Source of the DNA: an uncultured Bacteroides sp.
GTDB lineage: Bacteria > Bacteroidota > Bacteroidia > Bacteroidales > Bacteroidaceae
NCBI GenBank assembly: GCA_947074195.1
Contig: CAMTOS010000005.1
Location: 1 to 60,679, forward strand
Reading direction: 5' to 3'
DNA length: 60,679 bases
A program made the position numbers and the translations under genes. The notes beneath the pieces were generated by a model, which was given only the letters and a program-made list of their open reading frames with translations, made no database searches and was not told the DNA's origin. Positions 1-7,796 of this stretch are shown piece by piece. Every line of letters starts with the position of its first letter. Position 1 is the first letter of the stretch.

Positions 1-2317
1 CTACGAAGTTTGTAGTTTTAGGATTTTCCTGCTGACGGATAAAGTCATTGGTATAGATACCTTTACGGATATCCATTTTGTTATCTTTAAATGTTTCCTT
101 ACGGTTAATTGCAGGAAGTGCACCAAGATATTCAGCGATCAATTCTTTATCAGTAGCCATTTCAATATTACCTACAAATACGAATGTAAAGTCGCTTGCA
201 TCTTCGAAACGATTCACATACATCGTCATCAGTTTATCATAATCAATCAGATCAATCATTTCTGATTTCATGCGAATTGCACGTGGGTGATTGTTGTATA
301 ATGACACCTGAATAGAGTCACTTAAAGCAACACGTGGATTTAATTCCTGATTCTGCAAAGAAGCTTTAGTTCTGTTTTTAAATGAAGAGAAAGCATCTTC
401 GTCACGGCGTGGAGCTGTGAAAGTCAGATAAGTTAACTGTAACATTGTTTCCAAATCCTGTGGAGAACAGTTACCATTTACTCCTTCAGTTTTGTCACCG
501 ATAAAGAAACTAACGCTTGCTTTTTTACCTGCAAGGGCTTTATCGAGCTCTACTGCGCTGAAGTTTCCTAAACCACCACCTGCAATAGCATTCAATGAGT
601 TGATATTGATGATTTCTTCGTTAGGGAACAATGAGCTACCACCGAAGCTTACACCTTTCATTAATACCTGATCAGCTTTGAAATCTGTATCTTTCAGGAT
701 TACTTTCACACCGTTAGAAAGAGTCAGTTCTGTAGCACCAAACATAGGCAATGCTCTTTCAGAAACGATTTTACCACCTTTTGGTTTTTCAGCCATCAAT
801 GGTTCGTCAGATACATTGTCAACATAAGGAGTCAATGATTCATGATCGATTTTAGTGATCAGTTCAACTAAAGCTGTTTTAGTAGGAAGAACCAAACCTT
901 CTTTTTCAGGAGCAAACAAGGTAAGAACCTGATTTGTGTCAGTAATTAGTTGCTGAACGATCTGATTTAATGCTTCAACAGGAATGTTTGGAGCAATCTG
1001 ATTCATGATAGCATATTCATTTTCGATACCAGGAATAGGTTCGTTGTCAAGAAAATGACGAACATATTCTCTCACATAAGAATCATTTTTAACTTTATCG
1101 CGCTCATTGTAAGCCGATTCAAGATTGCGAAGATATTCTGCGCGTGCTCTTGCGTATTCAGATGCTGTGAAACCGAATTTGCGTGCACGTTCAATTTCTG
1201 TCAGCAATGTGCTGATACCACCTTCAACATTGTCTTCCTGACAGATAACGATACCTGTAAATGCATCCATTGTTTTTGCCACGAAGAAACCTTCATCTGC
1301 TGTTGATGCATAAATGAAAGGAGGGTTAGCAGTCTGAAGCAATTCGCTTAAACGAGTATTGATCATCGTAGTGATCATAGACTTCGCGTAATCTTCTACC
1401 ATATAACCTAAATTACCTTTTTCGCTGTCAGGAGTAGCTTCGTGTTTATTGAAGTACATCACTTGTACATAAGGTTGTTCTTTATCCTGTTCAATAACAA
1501 TAATTGGTTCTTCATTATTATCTACAGGGTAATAGATGCGTTCCTGAGCTTCAGGTTGTGCAGGAATGTCAGAAAAAGTCGCTTTGATTTTAGCTTCAAT
1601 TTCATCTACATTGATATCACCTACAACAACAACAGCTTGCAAGTCGGGACGGTACCAAGTCTCATAGTAATCACGAAGTGCCTGGTAAGGGAAGTTCATT
1701 ACCACCTCCATTGTACCGATAGGAAAGCAAGTAGCATATTTAGTACCAGGGTACATTTGTGGAAGACTGCGTTCCATCATACGCTGACCTGCACTCATAC
1801 GAGTACGCCATTCTTCGTTGATTACACCACGTTCGCTGTCGATTTCTTCTTCTTCCAGTGTAAGGTCGTTCGACCAATCGTGAAGAATCAATAAACAAGA
1901 ATCGATTGCACCTGGTACAGTAACGGGTACATTAGAGATATTATATACAGTTTCGTCGATAGAAGTATAGGCGTTCAGGTTTTCACCAAACTTCACACCG
2001 ATTTTTTCTAAGTATTCTCTCAAACCGTTTCCGGGAAAATTAGTAGTTCCGTTGAAACACATGTGCTCAAGGAAGTGAGCCAGACCCAGCTGGTTTAATT
2101 CTTCCTGAATAGATCCTACTTTTTGTGCGATGTAGAAATCTGCTCTGTTTTCAGGCAAGGCATTTTTACGAATGTAATAAGTCAATCCATTAGGCAGTTT
2201 GCCGATACGAACATTCTGATCTACAGGAGTCGGAGGCATTTGCTGTGCTGCAGCCTGAGATACTCCACCGCAGATAAATAATACAGCAACCAATAAAAAT
2301 CGCGTAAATTTTTTCAT
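1..2317 (-). CDS. M16 family zinc peptidase, secreted (C-terminus beyond the window)
   Basis: An open frame runs from an ATG at 2317 off the left edge, giving about 772 residues. Residues 1-25 form a signal peptide (MKKFTRFLLVAVLFICGG then an SQAAAQ cleavage region), so the protein is exported. The inverted zinc motif HFLEH lies at residues 81-85, as expected of an M16 (pitrilysin/insulinase) peptidase, followed by the FNGTTNFPGNG region usual for the family. Full-length Bacteroidales members are about 940 residues with two M16 repeats, so most of the second half is present and only the end is missing. It is the last gene of the minus-strand run miaA, lipid kinase, kdsA, M16, with 59 bp to kdsA. 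Substrate unknown; family members degrade peptides in the periplasm. Confidence 0.93.
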   Translation of the reverse strand, partial: MKKFTRFLLVAVLFICGGVSQAAAQQMPPTPVDQNVRIGKLPNGLTYYIRKNALPENRADFYIAQKVGSIQEELNQLGLAHFLEHMCFNGTTNFPGNGLREYLEKIGVKFGENLNAYTSIDETVYNISNVPVTVPGAIDSCLLILHDWSNDLTLEEEEIDSERGVINEEWRTRMSAGQRMMERSLPQMYPGTKYATCFPIGTMEVVMNFPYQALRDYYETWYRPDLQAVVVVGDINVDEIEAKIKATFSDIPAQPEAQERIYYPVDNNEEPIIVIEQDKEQPYVQVMYFNKHEATPDSEKGNLGYMVEDYAKSMITTMINTRLSELLQTANPPFIYASTADEGFFVAKTMDAFTGIVICQEDNVEGGISTLLTEIERARKFGFTASEYARARAEYLRNLESAYNERDKVKNDSYVREYVRHFLDNEPIPGIENEYAIMNQIAPNIPVEALNQIVQQLITDTNQVLTLFAPEKEGLVLPTKTALVELITKIDHESLTPYVDNVSDEPLMAEKPKGGKIVSERALPMFGATELTLSNGVKVILKDTDFKADQVLMKGVSFGGSSLFPNEEIININSLNAIAGGGLGNFSAVELDKALAGKKASVSFFIGDKTEGVNGNCSPQDLETMLQLTYLTFTAPRRDEDAFSSFKNRTKASLQNQELNPRVALSDSIQVSLYNNHPRAIRMKSEMIDLIDYDKLMTMYVNRFEDASDFTFVFVGNIEMATDKELIAEYLGALPAINRKETFKDNKMDIRKGIYTNDFIRQQENPKTTNFV

Positions 2318-2376
2318 ATTGAATTCATTAAATAATTGTTCATTATAACTTGTTAGTCGAATAAGGTTCTGAAAAA

Positions 2377-3180
2377 TCACACTATGGCTTCTCTAATTCT
2401 CACTAATTTTACAAGAAGGTCTTCAAGCAGGTCTAATTTTAACATATTTGCTCCGTCACTTTTCGCTACAGCCGGGTTTTCGTGGGTTTCAATAAAAAGT
2501 CCGTCAGCACCTACGGCAATACCAGCCTTGGCCACAGTTTCTATCAACTGAGGCATACCACCGGTTACACCAGTCGTTTGGTTGGGTTGTTGTAAAGAGT
2601 GGGTCACATCTAAAATTACAGGATGTCCGAATGTGCGCATTTCGGGAATGCCACGATAGTCTACAATTAAATCCTGATAGCCAAAGGTAGTTCCGCGTTC
2701 GGTCAGCATCACCTGATTGTTTCCGGCTTCTATTACCTTGTCGGCAGCAAACTGCATGGCGCCTGGTGATAAGAATTGTCCTTTCTTAATGTTTACGATC
2801 TTGCCGGTTTTAGCAGCAGCCACAAGTAAATCGGTCTGGCGACAAAGAAACGCGGGAATCTGTAGTACATCTACGAACGGAGCAGCCATTGCCGCCTCTT
2901 CAGCCGTATGGATATCAGTTACGGTAGGCACACCGAATGTATCTCGTACTTTCTCCAGGATATGCAATGCCTTTTCATCACCTATACCCGTAAACGAGTC
3001 GAGTCTGGAACGGTTGGCTTTGCGGTAAGAACCCTTAAAGACGTAGGGAATCTGCAACTTCTCAGTTATGTTTACCACTTTTTCTGCAATGCGAAGCGCC
3101 ATATCTTCGCCTTCAATAACACAAGGACCCGCAAGTAAGAAGAAATTGTTTGCCGGGTTATTCGTAAGTTTATCTATCAT
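2377..3180 (-). CDS. kdsA: 3-deoxy-8-phosphooctulonate (Kdo-8-P) synthase
   Basis: Condenses phosphoenolpyruvate with arabinose 5-phosphate to make Kdo-8-phosphate for the lipid A inner core, in the cytoplasm. The 267-residue protein has the family signatures FLLAGPCVIEGEDM near residue 14 and LFIETHENP near the C-terminus, the latter separating it from DAHP synthase. Cys20 in AGPC matches the metal-ligand cysteine (Cys11) of the Aquifex enzyme, where E. coli KdsA has Asn; this points to the metal-dependent class. That assignment is inferred from alignment to remembered family sequences. Its length is normal. It sits 56 bp downstream of the lipid kinase gene and is probably co-transcribed with it. 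Confidence 0.96.
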   Translation of the reverse strand: MIDKLTNNPANNFFLLAGPCVIEGEDMALRIAEKVVNITEKLQIPYVFKGSYRKANRSRLDSFTGIGDEKALHILEKVRDTFGVPTVTDIHTAEEAAMAAPFVDVLQIPAFLCRQTDLLVAAAKTGKIVNIKKGQFLSPGAMQFAADKVIEAGNNQVMLTERGTTFGYQDLIVDYRGIPEMRTFGHPVILDVTHSLQQPNQTTGVTGGMPQLIETVAKAGIAVGADGLFIETHENPAVAKSDGANMLKLDLLEDLLVKLVRIREAIV

Positions 3181-3236
3181 AATTATAGTTTTGAGTTCAG
3201 TCTGATCGATGTTTTTCAGATCGATATATATATATA

Positions 3237-4160
3237 CTATGGAATAATTAAAGTCAGTTTTTCGGGGAGGATGCTCACATCCAGCGGAAAATGTTTGGGT
3301 AGTATGCGCCCGTCAAGATCCACGGGTGCATTTCGGGCACGAAGCACTTTCACCCGTTTGGTACGGAAGCTCTTCACTAATTTATGATTAAGGATACGCC
3401 CCTGAATCAGCAACCACAGTCCTCTCATTGTCTGAATCAGACGTGGACGGTAAATCACAGATACATCCAACCACCCATTATAAGGTACTGCACTTGGTGT
3501 TTGTCCGTAGCCATGAGCATTGCCGATACAAACCGTCATAATGCGGCCGCGAATATGTTCACCATTAATGCAAATATGCATGCGGTAAAGATTTCTTTCG
3601 AAAAACAAAAGGAAAAATGCCGCCACATACGACAGGAATTTTACGCCCCAGAAGCGCTTGGTACCATCGGTTACCTTCACGATTTTCGATACAAAACCGA
3701 TATTAATCGCATTCAGGAAGAAACGTTTCTGATGTTTCTCGCCATCAAAGAATTTGCAGTAGCCCACATCAATGCGGCGTTTGCGACCTTTCATCAGGAT
3801 GTTGATCGCCTGTTTATAATCCATATCGATGCCCCAAAAATCGGCAAAGTAGTTGCCTATACCGTTTGGAATAATGCCAATGGCTATTTCATGCTTATCT
3901 TTTACATCAGAGTTAAGAATACCGTTTATGGCATCGTTCAGCGCACCGTCTCCTCCAACCACAACAATGGTTTTATAGCCATTGTTAGCCAGAATACCGG
4001 CAAGTCGTTCTACCGACCCAAAACCTTCGGATTGCATATAATCATAGGACACACCGCGTGCATCCATATATTCTTTAATTTCTTTCCAGCGTTTCTTTAC
4101 CTTTCGGGTTCCCGCTTTAGGATTATAAATCACTCCCCATTTTCGTGGATCTACACTCAT
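3237..4160 (-). CDS. Diacylglycerol kinase catalytic-domain lipid kinase (YegS/DgkB-like)
   Basis: A 307-residue cytoplasmic enzyme of the diacylglycerol/sphingosine kinase superfamily, phosphorylating a lipid hydroxyl from ATP. The N-terminal phosphate-binding signature VIYNPKAG is at residues 10-17 and the nucleotide loop GGDGALND begins at residue 69 (GGDG, with Ala where many have Thr). The C-terminal half is a beta-rich lipid-binding domain with the expected LDGR-like segment (VDLDGRILP). No signal peptide. Which lipid it uses cannot be told; diacylglycerol, undecaprenol or sphingoid bases, which Bacteroidales make, are all possible. It lies between miaA and kdsA, same strand, with 56-bp gaps. 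Confidence 0.85.
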   Translation of the reverse strand: MSVDPRKWGVIYNPKAGTRKVKKRWKEIKEYMDARGVSYDYMQSEGFGSVERLAGILANNGYKTIVVVGGDGALNDAINGILNSDVKDKHEIAIGIIPNGIGNYFADFWGIDMDYKQAINILMKGRKRRIDVGYCKFFDGEKHQKRFFLNAINIGFVSKIVKVTDGTKRFWGVKFLSYVAAFFLLFFERNLYRMHICINGEHIRGRIMTVCIGNAHGYGQTPSAVPYNGWLDVSVIYRPRLIQTMRGLWLLIQGRILNHKLVKSFRTKRVKVLRARNAPVDLDGRILPKHFPLDVSILPEKLTLIIP

Positions 4161-4216
4161 AATGCTGATATCTTTATTAATTCAGAAACTATCTTGTCTT
4201 AAAAGCTGCCAGATAT

Positions 4217-5134
4217 TTATGCAATAAGCAATTTTTTTACAGAATCGATTTTTTCTTCCATTGGCCATGTGGCTTCCAGCCAGTGGATGTTAAATCCGCG
4301 ACGTTCCATACCTCTGAACCACGTCATTTGTCGCTTGGCAAACTGATGTATGGCCGTTTCAAGGCCGGTAAACATCTCGTCGTAGCTCATTTGTCCGGTG
4401 GCGAAAAGCGTGAGGTACTTATATTCCAGACCATAATAAATCAGGTCTTCGGGCGGGATACCTTTTTGTAAAAGCTTTTCCACCTCCTGCACCATGCCTT
4501 CATCCAATCGCTGTTTCAGTCTGCGGCTTATCTTTTCACGTCTCAGTTCGCGGTCAATATCAATGCCGATGATGAGGCTGTTCAGCTTCGGAAATTCTCT
4601 TTCCTCCACCGGATGCTGCTCATAATAGACTTCAATTTCGATGGCACGAATGGCACGCTTCACAGTATCCACATCGGTTGAATTATGAAGATGCTTATAT
4701 TGTTTTAATATGTCAGTCAGTTCTTCAAGCGTTTTGTCTTCCAGGCTTTTGCGTAACTCGGGATTTTCGGGGACAGGCATCAGTTTGTAGCCCCTGAGCA
4801 CCGATTCCAGATACATTCCTGTGCCTCCACAAACGATTGGAAGTTTATTTTTAGCTTTAATCGAATCGTATGCGTTAAGAAAATCATGCTGATATTCGAA
4901 TACATTGTATTTGTAACCCGGTTCAGCAATATCAATAAGATGGTAGGGGATTTGTTTACCGTTAATTGTATAATCGCTAAGGTCTTTTCCGGTTCCTAAA
5001 TCCATCTCCCGATAGATCTGGCGCGAGTCTGCACTGATGATTTCTGTATCTAACTGAGCTGCCAGTGCAGTGGCAAAAGGAGTTTTGCCGGAAGCAGTAG
5101 GACCTAATATGGCGATTAAATCATAGTTCGGCAT
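4217..5134 (-). CDS. miaA: tRNA dimethylallyltransferase
   Basis: Transfers a dimethylallyl group to A37 of tRNAs that read codons starting with U. With the start at 5134 the protein is 305 residues and begins MPNYDLIAILGPTASGKT, placing the P-loop GPTASGKT at residues 11-18 as in the family; ISADSRQIYREMDLGTGKD follows. The longer open frame would start at a TTG at 5161, but the promoter-like TAGATTTG (minus strand, 5159-5166) overlaps that codon, so the inner ATG is preferred. It is probably the first gene of the run that continues through the lipid kinase and kdsA. Confidence 0.95.
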   Translation of the reverse strand: MPNYDLIAILGPTASGKTPFATALAAQLDTEIISADSRQIYREMDLGTGKDLSDYTINGKQIPYHLIDIAEPGYKYNVFEYQHDFLNAYDSIKAKNKLPIVCGGTGMYLESVLRGYKLMPVPENPELRKSLEDKTLEELTDILKQYKHLHNSTDVDTVKRAIRAIEIEVYYEQHPVEEREFPKLNSLIIGIDIDRELRREKISRRLKQRLDEGMVQEVEKLLQKGIPPEDLIYYGLEYKYLTLFATGQMSYDEMFTGLETAIHQFAKRQMTWFRGMERRGFNIHWLEATWPMEEKIDSVKKLLIA

Positions 5135-5158
5135 ATTTGTTAAATTTAATAGATTGGA

Positions 5159-5166
5159 CAAATCTA
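5159..5166 (-). promoter_or_regulatory. Candidate promoter -7 box for miaA
   Basis: Read on the minus strand this is TAGATTTG, a match to the Bacteroidetes TAnnTTTG box. Initiation would fall near 5154, upstream of the ATG at 5134. No clear -33 TTTG is visible, so confidence is moderate. Confidence 0.4.
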
Positions 5167-5297
5167 CATAAAATCTTTCTTATATCATAGATTGATTCTA
5201 TAAAAAATGGAAGCTGTAATACATAAATATTCACTTCAGGCGGTAAAATTATCAGAAGAATAACAGCCGGCAAACAGACCATGCATTGGCTGGTTGG

Positions 5298-5385
5298 TGC
5301 AGATAGCTATGCACTTTGTTGCAAAGCTATCTGCAGAAAAGTGCATAGCGCTATGCAGCATTTCACTGATAGCTTGCCGGTATGG
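5298..5385. repeat. Tandem 22-bp palindromic repeat array A
   Basis: This fills part of the gene-free stretch 5162-5498 between miaA and the ABC-F gene. Three units start at 5298, 5320 and 5342, exactly 22 bp apart, and a more diverged fourth starts at 5364. Each is about 16 bp of palindrome plus a 6-bp spacer: TGCAGATAGCTATGCA, TGCAAAGCTATCTGCA, TGCATAGCGCTATGCA. The third (5342-5357) is a perfect 16-bp palindrome. The fourth contains ATAGCTTGCCGG (5369-5380), also present at 24866 and 55360. A 73-codon open frame crosses the array and looks fortuitous. 5162-5297 shows nothing else. Confidence 0.85.
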
Positions 5386-5427
5386 AGCTTATGGATACAC
5401 GGCAGAGTGATAATGGGTAATGGAAAT

Positions 5428-5477
5428 AAAAAACGGCTGTATCTTCAGGGTTTTGAAGCCCGTAAGATACAGCCGTT
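5428..5477 (-). terminator. Rho-independent terminator of the ABC-F gene
   Basis: Perfect 14-bp arms, AACGGCTGTATCTT (5432-5445) and its reverse complement (5464-5477), enclose an 18-nt loop. On the minus strand the stem is followed by six T. It lies just past the stop of the ABC-F gene. Confidence 0.85.
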
Positions 5478-5498
5478 GTCATTGTATGTTGAGAGTTA

Positions 5499-7139
5499 TT
5501 AAGCTTTCTTTTCCAGTTCGGTGAGTGAGCTCATTTTCTTTGTTTCAAGGAATTCGTAGATGCCGCAAAGATGTTCTTTAACTTTCTTGTTACCGAATTC
5601 GTAAACTTTCGTTACCAGACCATCGAGGAAGTCACGGTCATGCGATACGACAATAAGGGTACCGTCGAAATCGAGCAATGCCTGCTTCAGGATATCCTTG
5701 GTTTTCATGTCAAGGTGGTTGGTCGGCTCATCGAGAATCAGCAAGTTTACTGGTTCCAGCAAAAGCTTAATCATGGCCAGGCGAGTACGCTCACCACCCG
5801 ATAATACCTTTACTTTCTTCATCGATTCTTCGGGACCACCAAACATGAAGGCACCCAGCAAATCGCGTATCTTGTTACGGATATCACCTTTGGCTACATC
5901 GTCAATAGTCTGGAATACCGTCAGGTTCTCGTCCAGCATGGAAGCCTGATTCTGTGCAAAATAACCAATCTGTACGTTATGCCCCAGCGTCAGTGCGCCT
6001 TCGTGCTCCAGTTCCTTCATGATACATTTCACAAGTGTCGATTTACCTTCACCGTTTTTACCTACGAAAGCCACTTTATCACCACGCTCGATGGTAAGCG
6101 ATGCATTTTGGAATACCACATGGTCCCCGTAAGTTTTACCCAACTGCTCGGTAACTACAGGATAGCTTCCCGACCGTGGAGAAGGCGGGAATTTAAGGCG
6201 CAATGCCGATGTATCCTCTTCGTCAACTTCTAAAAGCACAAGCTTTTCGAGCATCTTCACGCGACTCTGCACCTGAAGCGTCTTCGAATAAGTACCTTTG
6301 AAACGTTCGATAAAATCTTGCGTTTCGGCAATAAACTTCTGCTGTTCATCGTATGCTTTTTGTTGCTGAACACGACGATCTTTGCGCAAAAGCTGATATT
6401 GAGAGTAGTTTACTTTATAATCATAGATACGTCCCATGGTTACTTCAATGGTACGTGTTGTAATGCTGTCAACGAATTTACGGTCGTGACTGATAACCAC
6501 CACGGCCTTTCCGCTGCTGATCAGAAAATCTTCAAGCCACTGAATGGATTCGATATCAAGGTGGTTGGTCGGCTCATCTAAAAGAATCACATCCGGTTTT
6601 TTCAGAAGAAGCTTAGCAAGTTCGATACGCATACGCCAGCCACCACTAAAATCGCTGGTCTGTTTATGGAAATCATCGCGCGAGAAACCAAGACCAAGAA
6701 GAGCTTTTTCTACATCTTCTTCGTAGTTGGTTGCATCAATTGCGTAATATTTTTCGCTGATAGCCGATACGTTTTCAATCAGCTCCATGTAGCTGTCGCT
6801 TTCGTAGTCGGTACGGGTTTCAAGCTCTTTATTGAGGCGTTCAATCTCGGCTTCCATTTCGTGAAGATGCGCAAAAGCCTGTGCAGTTTCCTCGAAAACA
6901 GTACGTCCGTCTTCTGTCATCAAGTGCTGTGGTAGATAGGCCACAACACAGTCTTTCGGAGCAGAAACTTTGCCCTTTGAAGGTTGGCGAACGCCGGCTA
7001 ATATTTTGAGTAGGGTACTTTTACCTGCACCGTTTTTACCCATTAGAGCGATGCGGTCTTTTTCGTTTATTACAAAGGAAATATCACTGAATAAGGTGGT
7101 TCCGCCGAATTCAACGGCGAGTCCGTCTACTGAAATCAT
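5499..7139 (-). CDS. ABC-F family ATPase (Uup/YbiT/EttA type)
   Basis: A 546-residue soluble protein with two ATP-binding cassettes and no membrane segment, typical of ABC-F factors that act on the ribosome. The first cassette has Walker A GKNGAGKST at residues 34-42, signature FSGGWRMRIELAKLL and Walker B VILLDEPTNHLD. The second has GKNGEGKST, LSGGERTRLAMIKLL and LLILDEPTNHLD. Between them is the charged linker expected of the family (about residues 240-320), which contacts tRNA at the E site in characterised members. Housekeeping versus antibiotic-protection roles cannot be separated from sequence alone, but its generic build favours housekeeping. It has its own promoter and terminator. 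Confidence 0.93.
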   Translation of the reverse strand: MISVDGLAVEFGGTTLFSDISFVINEKDRIALMGKNGAGKSTLLKILAGVRQPSKGKVSAPKDCVVAYLPQHLMTEDGRTVFEETAQAFAHLHEMEAEIERLNKELETRTDYESDSYMELIENVSAISEKYYAIDATNYEEDVEKALLGLGFSRDDFHKQTSDFSGGWRMRIELAKLLLKKPDVILLDEPTNHLDIESIQWLEDFLISSGKAVVVISHDRKFVDSITTRTIEVTMGRIYDYKVNYSQYQLLRKDRRVQQQKAYDEQQKFIAETQDFIERFKGTYSKTLQVQSRVKMLEKLVLLEVDEEDTSALRLKFPPSPRSGSYPVVTEQLGKTYGDHVVFQNASLTIERGDKVAFVGKNGEGKSTLVKCIMKELEHEGALTLGHNVQIGYFAQNQASMLDENLTVFQTIDDVAKGDIRNKIRDLLGAFMFGGPEESMKKVKVLSGGERTRLAMIKLLLEPVNLLILDEPTNHLDMKTKDILKQALLDFDGTLIVVSHDRDFLDGLVTKVYEFGNKKVKEHLCGIYEFLETKKMSSLTELEKKA

Positions 7140-7161
7140 ACTTATTTTTTAAAATGAATTG

Positions 7162-7169
7162 CAAAGATA
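7162..7169 (-). promoter_or_regulatory. Candidate promoter -7 box for the ABC-F gene
   Basis: On the minus strand this reads TATCTTTG, matching TAnnTTTG, 23 bp before the start codon. It lies in the 113-bp divergent gap with the receiver gene. A TTTTGC further upstream is too distant to be a confident -33 element. Confidence 0.45.
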
Positions 7170-7252
7170 GTGAATAATCTTTCTTTTTTTTCTAACTTGC
7201 AAAACTTTAGGAATGATTAGATAGAACAAACAGATATAAAGATTTTAGTTAA

Positions 7253-7654
7253 ATGAATGCGACTTTAAATGGCGGCTATCGTCCATTGATTTTAGTAGCT
7301 GAAGACGATGAAAGCAACTTTAAACTAATCAATGCGGTAATCGGAAAAAAATGTGATATTCTTTGGGCCAGAAATGGTGAGGAAATCGTAAAACTATTTC
7401 ACGAATATAAAAACAAGGCGGAAGCAATATTAATGGATATAAAAATGCCGATAATGACTGGTCTTGAAGCTACAAGGATTATTCGGAAAGAAAACAAAGA
7501 TATACCTATTATTATGCAAACCGCCTATGCTTTTAGCAGTGATCGTGAAAATGCAATGGGGGCAGGCGCTTCTGAGGTTCTTGTAAAACCAATTACTTTA
7601 AATCTGCTTCGTGGCTGTTTAAGCAGTTTTCTGCCCAAGCTAACCTGGAATTAA
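7253..7654 (+). CDS. Stand-alone response-regulator receiver protein
   Basis: A 133-residue protein consisting only of a CheY-like receiver domain. The acidic cluster E17-D18-D19, the phosphoacceptor D62 (AILMDIKMPIMTG), the switch threonine T90 (MQTAYA) and K112 (VLVKPI) are all present, so it should be phosphorylatable. There is no output domain and no histidine kinase nearby, so its partner is encoded elsewhere. The sequence resembles the receivers found at the C-terminus of hybrid histidine kinases. It diverges from the ABC-F gene and ends at a shared terminator with the phosphate transporter. Confidence 0.9.
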   Translation: MNATLNGGYRPLILVAEDDESNFKLINAVIGKKCDILWARNGEEIVKLFHEYKNKAEAILMDIKMPIMTGLEATRIIRKENKDIPIIMQTAYAFSSDRENAMGAGASEVLVKPITLNLLRGCLSSFLPKLTWN

Positions 7655-7727
7655 TGATAGATTGGTTTACAGCTAATCATAATTGTTTTAAAGTAAAATC
7701 CACAATATTTTTTAGAATTAAATGATA

Positions 7728-7770
7728 AACCCCGGACTGGAAAATAGTTACTTCCAATCCGGGGTTCTTT
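7728..7770. terminator. Bidirectional terminator between the receiver and PiT genes
   Basis: AACCCCGGACTGG (7728-7740) pairs with CCAATCCGGGGTT (7754-7766), one wobble, around a 13-nt loop. TTCTTT follows on the plus strand. The two genes converge here. Confidence 0.75.
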
Positions 7771-7796
7771 GTGACTTATCGTCTGATATAATCTTT

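Noticed and set aside
3183..3232. GATCGAT...AGATCGAT palindromes followed by an AT run before kdsA
   Set aside because: Short, lies within an operon gap, and is not repeated elsewhere; probably incidental.
3384..4202. A 272-codon plus-strand frame opposite the lipid kinase
   Set aside because: It lies fully antisense to a gene with clear family motifs, and its protein resembles no family.
5281..5502. A 73-codon plus-strand open frame across array A
   Set aside because: It is made largely of the repeat units and a terminator stem and lacks a plausible start context; it overlaps the opposite gene's end.
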